Shown: positions 8,147-16,359 of the stretch, in pieces
Layout: each line of letters starts with the position of its first letter
How positions within the stretch are numbered: the first letter of the stretch is position 1
Origin: Verrucomicrobiota bacterium
GTDB taxonomy: Bacteria > Verrucomicrobiota > Verrucomicrobiia > Limisphaerales > UBA11358
Assembly: GCA_021324235.1 (NCBI GenBank)
Contig: JAJPJM010000175.1
Location: 1-37,458 of the forward strand
DNA: 37,458 bases
Reading direction: 5' to 3'
Made by a program: the position numbers and the translations under genes
Notes under the pieces: generated by a model
Seen by the model: only the letters and a program-made list of their open reading frames with translations
Told to the model about the DNA's origin: nothing
Database searches by the model: none

Positions 8147-9295
8147 TTATCTCAGCTTCAGCGTGGCCAGCGCGACCACCGCAAACAGCACGCACAAAAT
8201 ATAAAAGCGCATCACCACCTGCGATTCGTACCAGCCTTTTTTTTCGAAGTGATGATGCAGCGGCGCCATCAAAAAAATTCTCCGACCGGTGCCGTAACGC
8301 CTTCGCGTGAACCGGAACCAACTGGTCTGGAGAATGACCGAAGCGGCTTCCAGCACGAACACCCCGCCCGCAATGACCAGCACGAACGGCTGGTGAATCA
8401 GCACGGCGATGATGCCAAATGCGCCGCCGAGCGGCAGGGAGCCGGTGTCGCCCATAAACACCTGTGCCGGATGGCAGTTGAACCACAAAAAACCCAGTCC
8501 CGCCCCGATCAGCGCGGCGCAAAAGACGGTCAACTCGCCAGCGCCGGACACGTAGGGAATTTGCAGATAAGCCGCCGCCTTCAGGTTGCCCGCCAGATAA
8601 GTGAAAAACAAAAACACAAACCCCACGATAAGCGTGCAGCCGGTCGCCAGCCCGTCGAGGCCATCCGTCAGGTTCACCGCATTCGAACTCCCCACAATGG
8701 CCAGCACGATGATGCCCAGGCCAATCCATCCCGCGTCCACGGCCACCGGATACTTGTAAAACGGCACCGTGATTTCCGTCACCAGTTTGCCGGTCGAAGG
8801 GGTCAGCCACAGATACACACCGATGAAGGTGGCCAGCAAAATTTGCACCCAAAGCTTCAAACGCGGCGGAGTGCCGCCGCCGCTCTGTTGAATGATTTTG
8901 GCGTAATCGTCGTAAAAGCCCAAACCCGCCAGCACCAGGACCGAAAGCAGGGTAAGTTCGATCTGCGCGTTCCATTGCGCCCATAACATCGTTGAAAACA
9001 CCAAAACGGCGATGATCAGGATGCCGCCCATTGTCGGGGTGCCCTTTTTGCTGAGCACGCGCGCGCCCAAACCACCGGCTTCCTCGGCTTTGTCCGCGTA
9101 ATCCTGGCCGAATTTCAATTGCTTGAGCCAATGAATGATTCTCGGTCCGAGCCACCAGCTCAAAATCAGCGCCGTGATGGCGGCGCCGGCGCTGCGGATG
9201 GTGATATAGCGGAAGAGCCGCAGCGCGGAGAGATGATCCGCCCAGTGCGTTCCCGCCGACCAATCGAGCAACTTTTGGCTCAAATAATAAAGCAT
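8147..9295 (-). CDS. mraY: Phospho-N-acetylmuramoyl-pentapeptide transferase MraY
   Basis: MraY is a polytopic membrane enzyme that transfers phospho-MurNAc-pentapeptide to undecaprenyl phosphate to make lipid I. The 382-residue product has GTPTMGG (85-91), the Asp pair in LGFYDDYAK (125-133), NLTDGLDGLA (208-217), MGDTGSLPLGG (281-291) and the histidine loop APLHHHFE (344-351), all diagnostic. About ten membrane segments are visible. The start at ATG 9295 is 15 bases from the murF stop. A 304-base gap follows before the LysM gene, instead of the murD that usually comes next. Confidence 0.97.
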   Translation of the reverse strand: MLYYLSQKLLDWSAGTHWADHLSALRLFRYITIRSAGAAITALILSWWLGPRIIHWLKQLKFGQDYADKAEEAGGLGARVLSKKGTPTMGGILIIAVLVFSTMLWAQWNAQIELTLLSVLVLAGLGFYDDYAKIIQQSGGGTPPRLKLWVQILLATFIGVYLWLTPSTGKLVTEITVPFYKYPVAVDAGWIGLGIIVLAIVGSSNAVNLTDGLDGLATGCTLIVGFVFLFFTYLAGNLKAAAYLQIPYVSGAGELTVFCAALIGAGLGFLWFNCHPAQVFMGDTGSLPLGGAFGIIAVLIHQPFVLVIAGGVFVLEAASVILQTSWFRFTRRRYGTGRRIFLMAPLHHHFEKKGWYESQVVMRFYILCVLFAVVALATLKLR

Positions 9296-9310
9296 TGCCT
9301 TGATTCACGA

Positions 9311-10708
9311 CTACTCCAACTTCAATGTCTCGGCGATGCGTTCCAGACGCGACGTCCGCGACGCCTTCAACAACACCACATCGCCGGTCTTCAAAAAATT
9401 CTTCACCGCGTTTTTCGCCGCCTCGACATCCGCAAATTCAAAAACGCGGCTCAATCCGGCGCCGCGGGCCGCCGCCGCGATCACCGGCGCCATTTTGCCA
9501 ATGGCAAACAGCTGGCCAATGCCGAGTTCCGCCGCGCGGCGACCAATCTCCGCATGGGCGGCCTCGCTCTGCGCGCCCAATTCGGCCATGTCACCGAGCA
9601 CCGCCACCCGCCGGCCTTGCAAAGGCAGATCGCAAAGCGTTTCCAGCGCCGCGATCGTCGAATCCGCGTTGGCATTGTACGCGTCGTCCAGCACCCGCAC
9701 CCCGCCGGCTTCCCAAAATTGCATCCGCATCTTGGCCGGTTTGCAGTCGGCCAGGCCGTCCCGCACCGCGGAACGGCCCAGGCCCAGTTCCTCACTGACC
9801 GCGACCGCCAAAAGCGCATTCACGACCTGATGGCGACCCAGCAGATTCACCCGGTATTCGCCGCCGAATTCCGTTTTTGGCGCGTCCACGCGAAAAGTCG
9901 CGCCATTCTTGTCCAGCCGGACGCCCTTTGCCCGCCAGTCGTTTTTTTCGCCGAGCCCCACACGCACCACCGTCGCGCGGGTGCGCCGGACCACCGGTTC
10001 GGTCCATTCACTGTCACCATTGACAAAAAGCTTGCCGTCCGCAGGCAGCAGTTCCGCGAGGCAGCCTTCTTCCCGCGTCACGCCGGCGACATCGCCAAAA
10101 AATTCCAAATGCTCGCGGCCGATGCTGGTGATCACGCCGTATTTCGGCTGAATCATATTCACCAGCGGCGCGAGTTCGCCCGGATGATTGGTGCCCGCTT
10201 CCAACACGGCCGCTCGGTGCGATTTTTCCAGGCGCAACAACGTCAGCGGCACACCGATGTCGTTGTTGAAACTGGCTTCGCTCCACAGGGTCGCCCATTT
10301 TTGGCGTAACGCCGACGCAATCAATTCCTTCACCGTCGTCTTGCCGTTGGATCCGCCCACGGCAATCACCGGCAGATCAAACTCCCGCCGATACGCGGCC
10401 GCCAGCCGGCCGAGCGCCCTCCGCACGTCATCCACCACCAGCACCGCACATTCCGGCAGCGACGCGGAAATTTTTTTCCGTGCCACCACCACCGCGGCAA
10501 CGCCTTTGGCCGCGACTTCGTTCAGGAAGTCATGACCGTCGAAACGCTCGCCCGGGATGGCAAAAAACAAATCACCCGCCCTTGCCTGCCGCGAATCGGT
10601 ACAGATGCCCTGAATGGAGAGTCCTCCGGAGCCGCGCTTCAGTTCCCCCGCGCAGGCTTCGGCCACAAATTTCAAAGAGCGTGTTTCCACTGCAAATTCA
10701 ACCGCCAC
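9311..10708 (-). CDS. murF: UDP-MurNAc-tripeptide--D-alanyl-D-alanine ligase MurF
   Basis: MurF is a cytoplasmic ATP-dependent ligase that adds D-Ala-D-Ala to the UDP-MurNAc-tripeptide. It has the P-loop GGSNGKTTVKE (118-128), NNDIGVPLTLL (148-158), GTNHPGE, DDAYNANADS, GDMAELG and a C-terminal LLKASR. The NNDIGVP and DAYNANP-like motifs identify MurF rather than MurC, MurD or MurE. GTG 10708 begins immediately after the ftsI stop (TGA 10711-10709); GTG at codon 7 is a possible alternative. It is the only Mur ligase in this cluster, and murE, expected between ftsI and murF, has no room here. Confidence 0.96.
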   Translation of the reverse strand: MAVEFAVETRSLKFVAEACAGELKRGSGGLSIQGICTDSRQARAGDLFFAIPGERFDGHDFLNEVAAKGVAAVVVARKKISASLPECAVLVVDDVRRALGRLAAAYRREFDLPVIAVGGSNGKTTVKELIASALRQKWATLWSEASFNNDIGVPLTLLRLEKSHRAAVLEAGTNHPGELAPLVNMIQPKYGVITSIGREHLEFFGDVAGVTREEGCLAELLPADGKLFVNGDSEWTEPVVRRTRATVVRVGLGEKNDWRAKGVRLDKNGATFRVDAPKTEFGGEYRVNLLGRHQVVNALLAVAVSEELGLGRSAVRDGLADCKPAKMRMQFWEAGGVRVLDDAYNANADSTIAALETLCDLPLQGRRVAVLGDMAELGAQSEAAHAEIGRRAAELGIGQLFAIGKMAPVIAAAARGAGLSRVFEFADVEAAKNAVKNFLKTGDVVLLKASRTSRLERIAETLKLE

Positions 10709-12616
10709 TCACGGATTTCCCGTACTGGCCATGGACCTGGCGGCGCCGGTGGCGACGAGCGGTTGCGGCGCATTGGGGTCCGGCAAATTCTGGTCGGACG
10801 GTATGTTCAGATAACTCGCACAACGTTCGGCTATTTCCTTGAAAATCGGGCCACAAACCTGGCCGCCATAGTAACCTTCCTTGGGATCATCCATAACGAT
10901 GGAAATGCAAAGTTGCGGGTTGTCCGCCGGAAAAAACCCGATGAATGAGGCGAAATATTTGCCCGGGAGGTAACCGCCGGGGCCGGCTTTTTGCGCCGTA
11001 CCCGTCTTGCCGGCAACGACATAACCCTTCATCGCGGCGTCCGGTGCGGTGCCGTCCGGCGAGACCACCGTTTTGAGTGCCTCGACCATCAATTTGTCCG
11101 TGGCCGGACTGATGACCTGTCGGATCATTTGGGGTGCGTATTGCTCCACGACATCGCCATTGCGATCCACGAGGCGGCTGACCAGCATCGGCTGCATCAA
11201 ACGGCCGCCATTGGCGACCGCGCACATGGCCAGGGCCATTTGTAACCGCGTTACCGCCACACCCTGCCCCATCGGAATCTGCGCGATGGACACCTTGCTC
11301 CAATCGTTGATCGGATGCAGGATGCCTCCGACTTCACCGGGCAGCGGTATTCCGGTGCGTTGACCAAAACCAAAATCCCACGCGTAATCGTACAGCCGGT
11401 TTTCCCCGAGGCGGATGCCGATTTTTGCCGCGCCGATGTTCGACGACTTGGTAATGATGCCCTCGGTGGTGAGGAGGTCGAACGGCTCATGGTCGTGCAA
11501 AATCCGTCCCGCATACGCAAAATGACCATGGTCACAATCAAAGGTGTCGTTGAGTTGCACCACCCCGTCGTTCAACGCCCCGGAAACCACAACAATTTTG
11601 AAGGTCGAGCCGGGCTCCATGATGTCGCTGACCACCCGATTGCGGCGCGCGTCGGCGGATGAGGCCCCGGGGTTGTTCGGATCAAAATCGGGCAGCGTCG
11701 CCATCGCCAGAATTTCACCCGTCTGTGGACGGATGACGATGCCCGTAATACTGATGGGCGTGTGTTTGTCCATTGCGTTGGTCAGCGCGGTTTCGACGAT
11801 GTGCTGGATGACACCGTCAATGGTGAGCACGACATTGTAGCCGTCACGCGGCGTCACATCCTGGTCCCGCAACGAAGCCAGTTCCTGGCGGCGGCGATCC
11901 ATTTCAGTTACGCGCCAGCCCGGCACCCCACTCAGCGCGGAATTCAAGGACAATTCAATGCCGTCCTGGCCTGAGGTTTCCAGGACCGCCTGGCCGTTCA
12001 CCGGCAATTCATCGGTGTTGACAAAGCCCAGCACGTGCGCCGCGAGCGAGCCGTTGGGATATACACGCAACTGGTCATCCACGGGACTGGGAAAAATCGC
12101 ATTGGCGCGCAGGTTACGGTAAAAGGCCCGCTGGTCCCGGGACCATCCGGCTTCATCCGGGCCGAAGGAAAGCCGGCTCATCGCCGATTGAATCTCCTGC
12201 CAGGTTTCGTCCCTGACTTTGTGTCGCAAGACGACATAGCGATTGGTCACCATTTCCCCTTTTTCATTCTGCCGCACGCGCGGAAGCAATCGCTGATATA
12301 AATCGGCTTCGTTCAGGTGCAACAACGGAGCCAGCGCGTGCGCCACCGCCGCCTGCTGGTTGCCAATCAAAACCGGATCCGCGCAAACCGTTTTCACAAA
12401 AATGCTGGTCGCCAGCAGGTTGCCATGCGCATCCAGGATGCTGCCCCGGCGGGGTTCACGGAAATATTGGAGTTCCGTGTTCTGCTGTGCCAGCGCCGCC
12501 AGTTCGTCATGGCGCAACAACTGCAAATCCACGAGCCGGTAACCCAAGCCGGCAAATGCCAGACCCAGCAACCCCAGCAACAGCAGCATCCGTCTCAGTT
12601 GCAGTCGTTTTATCAT
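10709..12616 (-). CDS. ftsI: Septal transpeptidase FtsI / class B penicillin-binding protein
   Basis: This is a bitopic class B penicillin-binding protein that crosslinks septal peptidoglycan as partner of FtsW. The 635-residue product has a membrane segment (about 10-27), a dimerisation domain beginning near REPRRGSILDAHG, and a transpeptidase domain with STFK (337-340, nucleophile Ser337), SSN (391-393) and KTGTA (537-541). No PASTA domain follows. ATG 12616 was chosen because it places the membrane segment at the usual distance; GTG 12655 in the same frame would add 13 residues. Neither has a visible Shine-Dalgarno. It is followed without a gap by murF. Confidence 0.95.
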   Translation of the reverse strand: MIKRLQLRRMLLLLGLLGLAFAGLGYRLVDLQLLRHDELAALAQQNTELQYFREPRRGSILDAHGNLLATSIFVKTVCADPVLIGNQQAAVAHALAPLLHLNEADLYQRLLPRVRQNEKGEMVTNRYVVLRHKVRDETWQEIQSAMSRLSFGPDEAGWSRDQRAFYRNLRANAIFPSPVDDQLRVYPNGSLAAHVLGFVNTDELPVNGQAVLETSGQDGIELSLNSALSGVPGWRVTEMDRRRQELASLRDQDVTPRDGYNVVLTIDGVIQHIVETALTNAMDKHTPISITGIVIRPQTGEILAMATLPDFDPNNPGASSADARRNRVVSDIMEPGSTFKIVVVSGALNDGVVQLNDTFDCDHGHFAYAGRILHDHEPFDLLTTEGIITKSSNIGAAKIGIRLGENRLYDYAWDFGFGQRTGIPLPGEVGGILHPINDWSKVSIAQIPMGQGVAVTRLQMALAMCAVANGGRLMQPMLVSRLVDRNGDVVEQYAPQMIRQVISPATDKLMVEALKTVVSPDGTAPDAAMKGYVVAGKTGTAQKAGPGGYLPGKYFASFIGFFPADNPQLCISIVMDDPKEGYYGGQVCGPIFKEIAERCASYLNIPSDQNLPDPNAPQPLVATGAARSMASTGNP

Positions 12617-12692
12617 CGCAAAATGGCCAACCGCCCGCGGCGATCGGTTCCTCACCCGACGGCGTCACGGGCGGCGGCCAAAATTCTTCAGG

Positions 12693-13064
12693 TCATTGCG
12701 TCATCCCGCCATCCTGTCGTGCCGCAAACCGGCGGTTCGCATCGTCCTTCGGCGGCGGCTCGGCCAGCCGGTACACCTGGGTCGGCTGGGCGGGTACGAG
12801 ACCAAGATTCAATTCATGCACGCGTTGATCGACCATCACGGGCGAACGCAATACGGCCAGCTGATCGCCCAGTCTTTGATTCTCGTCGCGCAACTGCGCC
12901 AGCCGGCTCTCGCACGAGGTGATCTGCCGGCCAAGCTGGTAAATCTGGCCTTTTTGCCAGACGTAACCCACCGCCAGCCCGGCAATCACCAGGCACAGGA
13001 ACAACGCCTTTAGCGCCGGACCGAACCGGATCGCCGCCGACTGATGTCTTCGATTTTTTGCCAT
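12693..13064 (-). CDS. ftsL: FtsL-like small bitopic division protein
   Basis: The 123-residue product has a basic N-terminus, one membrane segment (about 18-36) and a periplasmic heptad-like stretch (about 40-72, from IYQLGRQITSCESRLAQL) predicted to be a coiled coil. A Pro-rich, charged tail follows. This size, topology and position between rsmH and ftsI match FtsL, which pairs with FtsQ and FtsB in the divisome. FtsL proteins have little sequence conservation, so the assignment rests on architecture and context. Confidence 0.8.
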   Translation of the reverse strand: MAKNRRHQSAAIRFGPALKALFLCLVIAGLAVGYVWQKGQIYQLGRQITSCESRLAQLRDENQRLGDQLAVLRSPVMVDQRVHELNLGLVPAQPTQVYRLAEPPPKDDANRRFAARQDGGMTQ

Positions 13065-13100
13065 GTCAGTCTGTATTGCTGAAATTCGCCATTCGTCGTA

Positions 13101-14030
13101 TCAACACTTTTCAAATACCCGCAACTGGGCGCTCCGGCTGCGCGGATTTTCCGCCAATTCAACCTCGCGCGGTTTGATCGCCCGGCGCGCCACCCATTTC
13201 AATTCCGGCACGCGCGGCGTGCGCAATTCCGGCACGTCCACGTCTCCGGCAAACGTATAATCCCGTGACCGGTTGCGCGCGAAATCCTTCACGATCCGGT
13301 CTTCCAGCGAATGAAACGTGATGACCGCCAATCGCCCGCCGGGCTTCAATATTTTCATCGCCGCCGCCAGCCCCAGCTTCAAAGAGCCGATCTCGTCATT
13401 CACCGCGATCCGCAGTGCTTGAAACACCCTGGTCGCCGGGTGCGTTTTTTTCCCGCGCCGCGGCACCAGCCGTTCCACTAAATCCGCCAGTTGCCTGGTC
13501 GTCTCGAACTTCTGCCGCTGACGATCATTCACCATGGCCGCGGCCAGCCGCCGCGATTCGCGCTCACCGCCCAGCTCCCAAAAAATCATCGCCAACTCGC
13601 CGGCGCTCGTGCCATTCACCAAATCGGCCGCCGTCAGCGGCTGCCGCGCATCCATCCGCATGTCCAGCGGGCCGTCATGCTGGAAACTGAATCCACGCCC
13701 CGGCGAATCCAGTTGCGGCGAACTCACGCCCAAATCGAGCAGTACCCCATCGCAACTCGCCGCCGGAATCCACCCGGCCAGGTCCGCAAAATTGCCCTGA
13801 CGGATTTCAAACCGGCCGGCAAATCCCGCCAGCCGCGCCTGCGCCGCCTCAACCGCGCCGCCATCGCGATCGCACCCATACAGCCATCCAGTCGGCGAAC
13901 TCGCGTTCAGAATGTTCGCCGCGTGTCCAGCCCCACCGACCGTGCCGTCGGCGTAACGACCGCCCGGCTCCGGTTTCAGCGCGTCCAGCACCTCCGCCAC
14001 CATCACCGGTTTGTGAACGAAATCGGGCAC
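13101..14030 (-). CDS. rsmH: 16S rRNA (cytosine-1402-N4)-methyltransferase RsmH (MraW)
   Basis: RsmH methylates C1402 in the ribosomal P site using S-adenosylmethionine. The 309-residue product begins FVHKPVMVAEVL, followed by the SAM loop YADGTVGGAGHA (26-37), LLDLGVSSPQLD, the RGFSF and GPLDMRMD region, and a C-terminal ITFHSLEDRIVKDF, all typical. The start is GTG 14030; a nearby ATG (14037) is out of frame. It is 20 bases downstream of an unrecognised gene that separates it from mraZ, which is usually adjacent. Confidence 0.97.
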   Translation of the reverse strand: MPDFVHKPVMVAEVLDALKPEPGGRYADGTVGGAGHAANILNASSPTGWLYGCDRDGGAVEAAQARLAGFAGRFEIRQGNFADLAGWIPAASCDGVLLDLGVSSPQLDSPGRGFSFQHDGPLDMRMDARQPLTAADLVNGTSAGELAMIFWELGGERESRRLAAAMVNDRQRQKFETTRQLADLVERLVPRRGKKTHPATRVFQALRIAVNDEIGSLKLGLAAAMKILKPGGRLAVITFHSLEDRIVKDFARNRSRDYTFAGDVDVPELRTPRVPELKWVARRAIKPREVELAENPRSRSAQLRVFEKC

Positions 14031-14050
14031 TGCGCATTGGCTTTAATAAT

Positions 14051-14563
14051 TCAGGCTGCTTTTACTCCAAATAGCTTCGCGCTCAAACGGCCCCAGGAAT
14101 CCCCGCCATGGGCCGTCGGTAAAATCGGTTCCGCCACTTCAGGCAGGGTGCGCGATTTAATCGGGACAATCTCCACATCCGCGTCGCTGAGATCGTTGTG
14201 CACCACCTTCACCCGGTCCAGCGAAAGCTCGGCCTGCAGGGGGAGCTGCGATTTTTGCGGCGTGGCCGGACGCGACCCGCGCCAGATTGAGAAGGGATTT
14301 ATTTTTTTGACCCAGCTCTGTTTTCGCGGAAGGGCCCTGGCAAAAGCGGGCAATTTTTGGGTCTTGGTTCCGTCGGAAGCCATCCGGCTTTTGATCGGAG
14401 TTGCCGCCACAACCGGCGCCGGTTCCGTCCTGGCCGGAGGCATGAACGGGTTTTTCGGTGAAATGAATTTTGGCAGATAGGAACGGTCACTGATGCGGTA
14501 GGAGATTTCCCGGCTTCCACCAATGATGCTTTTTCCGGTGGCCAATAATTTTCCAAGATTCAT
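14051..14563 (-). CDS. Unrecognised 170-residue basic protein between mraZ and rsmH
   Basis: No family was recognised. The product begins MNLGKLLATGKSIIGG, is rich in Lys, Arg, Pro and Ser, has no membrane segment or signal peptide, and looks partly disordered in the middle (about 40-110). More structured-looking ends are the first 35 residues and the last 60, which include VVHNDLSDADVEIVPIK. It starts 6 bases after the mraZ stop, and its weak ribosome site (GGAA) lies in the last codons of mraZ, so it is almost certainly co-transcribed with the division genes. A role in division or its control is inferred from position only. Confidence 0.8.
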   Translation of the reverse strand: MNLGKLLATGKSIIGGSREISYRISDRSYLPKFISPKNPFMPPARTEPAPVVAATPIKSRMASDGTKTQKLPAFARALPRKQSWVKKINPFSIWRGSRPATPQKSQLPLQAELSLDRVKVVHNDLSDADVEIVPIKSRTLPEVAEPILPTAHGGDSWGRLSAKLFGVKAA

Positions 14564-14569
14564 AATTTT

Positions 14570-15034
14570 TTATTCCATCAATCTAAAGGCATCCGGCGCC
14601 AACGCCGCGTCGGCGGCCTGAACCTTCTCATAGCGGTCCGGATTCCATATCTCAAAACGGTCGAGCAACCCGACCAGCACGGCTTCATTCTTGAGGCCGG
14701 CCGCGCGCGCCATTTCATCGGGCAGACAAATCCGCCCGGCCTTGTCCACGGTCGCCTGCGCCGAGTCGCTGCCAATGATGCGTTTCAAAACGACCTTTTT
14801 GGGGTCGCTGTTCGGCATCTCGTCAATGGACTGCATCAACTTCGCCATCTGCCCCGGCGGCAAAACGCGCACACACGCCCCCACTCCCTCGCGCGGCCAC
14901 AGAATGAGCGTCAACTCCCCGGTCGCTTTTTGCGGCCGCCACTTGGCCGGGATTTGTACGCGCCGTTTCTCATCCACGCCGTGACGAAAGCGTGAATTGT
15001 AGTAGGACGGCTCCGTATTTTTAGTGCTGCCCAT
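14570..15034 (-). CDS. mraZ: Transcriptional regulator MraZ
   Basis: MraZ is a DNA-binding protein with two AbrB/SpoVT-type domains that usually represses its own division and cell wall operon. The 154-residue product shows the first domain as FRHGVDEKRRVQIPAKWR (16-33) and the second as ATVDKAGRICLPDEMARAAGL (about 94-114), the paired DxxGRxxxP-type pattern of the family. It is the first gene of the cluster and lies just downstream of the GTGGG repeat array at 15068-15102, so autoregulation is likely. About a dozen residues precede the first domain. Confidence 0.95.
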   Translation of the reverse strand: MGSTKNTEPSYYNSRFRHGVDEKRRVQIPAKWRPQKATGELTLILWPREGVGACVRVLPPGQMAKLMQSIDEMPNSDPKKVVLKRIIGSDSAQATVDKAGRICLPDEMARAAGLKNEAVLVGLLDRFEIWNPDRYEKVQAADAALAPDAFRLME

Positions 15035-15067
15035 TTATTCGCAGGAAAAATGGAAAAGCCATTTCCA

Positions 15068-15102
15068 CCCACGACGACCCACTTTTAACCACTTTAACCC
15101 AC
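15068..15102 (-). promoter_or_regulatory. Putative MraZ operator: four GTGG(G/T) repeats, 10-bp period
   Basis: Reading toward mraZ, GTGGG, GTGGT, GTGGG and GTGGG begin at 15102, 15092, 15082 and 15072, each exactly 10 bp apart, one helical turn. MraZ of E. coli is known to bind TGGGN repeats separated by 5 nt, the same spacing. The array overlaps the candidate mraZ promoter. Confidence 0.8.
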
Positions 15103-15111
15103 CCAAGTCAA
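15083..15111 (-). promoter_or_regulatory. Candidate promoter of the mraZ/dcw operon
   Basis: On the minus strand TTGACT (15106-15111) could be the -35 element and TTAAAA (15083-15088) the -10, with a 17-base spacer. The -35 is close to consensus and the -10 is weak. The MraZ-type repeats lie across the spacer and -10, a good position for repression. Confidence 0.5.
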
Positions 15112-15148
15112 CATAAATTCACGCTAAATTTTGGGGGTTATTCAGAAG

Positions 15149-15157
15149 TTATCCACA
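15149..15157 (+). promoter_or_regulatory. Perfect DnaA box (TTATCCACA)
   Basis: The 9-mer TTATCCACA is the high-affinity DnaA binding site. It lies in the divergent mraZ-queA intergenic region, about 40 bp upstream of the candidate mraZ -35. A degenerate second copy in similar orientation to the opposite strand (TGGATATCA) is near 15169-15177. One box does not make an origin; control of the flanking genes by DnaA is possible. Confidence 0.5.
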
Positions 15158-15233
15158 ACCCAATTTTGGTGGATATCAGGGCTAAAAATGTCATCCTGTT
15201 CTCTCACTCGCGTCCTGTTACGATTTCATCGCG

Positions 15234-16310
15234 ATGCAAACCGCTGATTTTGACTTTACCCTGCCGCCGGAGCGGATCGCCCAGCATCCCGCACCCCGGC
15301 GCGATGAATCGCGGTTGCTGGTGCTGCCACGCGCCGGCGGCGGCATCGAACATCGGAAGTTTGGTGAGGTCCTGGAATACCTTCGCGCCGGGGACGTATT
15401 GGTATTGAACAATTCACGCGTCATTCCCGCGCGATTGCGCTCCACCTCCGAACCTTCCGGCGGCCGGTTGGAGATTTTGTTGCTGGAGGAAAACGCGCGC
15501 AACGATTGGTGGGTGATGTTGCGCCCCGGCAAACGCGCGCGCCCCGGCACCGCCTTGGTTCTCCATGACCCCCAGGCCGGCCCCACCGACATCCGCGCGA
15601 CCGTCCTCGAAATCAACGAAGCGGGTAACCGGCGGCTGCAATTCTCCGGTACTGCGGATCTCAACCACGAACTGGATCGCCTGGGCGAAGTTCCCCTGCC
15701 CCCGTATATCACGAGGCGCCACGCGGGTGAAATGATTGAAGACCGGGAACGTTACCAGACCGTGTTTGCCAAAACCGGCGGTTCCGTCGCGGCCCCGACG
15801 GCCGGCCTGCACTTCACGCCGGAACTGCTGGAACAAATCCGGCGCCGGGGGGTGCAGGTCTGTTTCGTCACGTTACACGTCGGCCCCGGCACGTTTCTAC
15901 CCGTGAAAACCGGAGTTCTGGCAGAACACCGGATGCACGAGGAGCGTTTTGAACTGGGCGAAGCCACCGCGCGCGCGGTAAACGAAGCGAAGGCCGCCGG
16001 CCGCCGCGTCCTGGCCGTCGGCACCACCACCGTGCGCGTGCTGGAAAGTGTTGCCGTCCAAAATGGCGGAAAACTGGTGAAAAACTCAGGAAAAACGGGT
16101 ATTTTTATCCACCCCCCGTTCCGGTTTCAAATCGTCGACGGACTGCTGACCAACTTTCATTTACCGCGCTCGACCCTTTTGATGCTGGTAAGCGCCTTTG
16201 CCGCACCCGAGGAAACGCGGGGGCGGGAACTGATTTTATCAGTTTACGCCCAGGCCATTCAGGCGGGTTACCGTTTTTACAGCTACGGTGACGCGATGTT
16301 TATTCTTTGA
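15234..16310 (+). CDS. queA: S-adenosylmethionine:tRNA ribosyltransferase-isomerase QueA
   Basis: QueA transfers and rearranges the ribosyl part of S-adenosylmethionine onto 7-aminomethyl-7-deazaguanine in tRNA, giving epoxyqueuosine. The 358-residue product starts with FDFTLPPERIAQHPAPRRDE and carries VLVLNNSRVIPARL, APTAGLHFTPELL, TLHVGPGTFLPVK, HRMHEERFEL, and a C-terminal TNFHLPRSTLLMLVSAF with YRFYSYGDAMFI, all family signatures. Length is normal. It is transcribed divergently from mraZ and followed after 49 bases by a RibD-type reductase gene. Other queuosine genes are not in the window. Confidence 0.97.
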   Translation: MQTADFDFTLPPERIAQHPAPRRDESRLLVLPRAGGGIEHRKFGEVLEYLRAGDVLVLNNSRVIPARLRSTSEPSGGRLEILLLEENARNDWWVMLRPGKRARPGTALVLHDPQAGPTDIRATVLEINEAGNRRLQFSGTADLNHELDRLGEVPLPPYITRRHAGEMIEDRERYQTVFAKTGGSVAAPTAGLHFTPELLEQIRRRGVQVCFVTLHVGPGTFLPVKTGVLAEHRMHEERFELGEATARAVNEAKAAGRRVLAVGTTTVRVLESVAVQNGGKLVKNSGKTGIFIHPPFRFQIVDGLLTNFHLPRSTLLMLVSAFAAPEETRGRELILSVYAQAIQAGYRFYSYGDAMFIL

Positions 16311-16359
16311 GTTTCGGTTTTGGATTTTTCGTTCTAAACTGAAGCGGCATGGATTCCCG

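Noticed and set aside
7839-9308. A 489-codon open frame on the minus strand across mraY
   Set aside because: It lies in another frame of mraY, and its predicted protein is rich in Arg and Gly with no membrane segments. MraY motifs are unambiguous in the correct frame.
15121-15180. Chromosomal replication origin at the mraZ-queA gap
   Set aside because: Only one perfect DnaA box and one degenerate site are present, with no dnaA or dnaN nearby and no box cluster.
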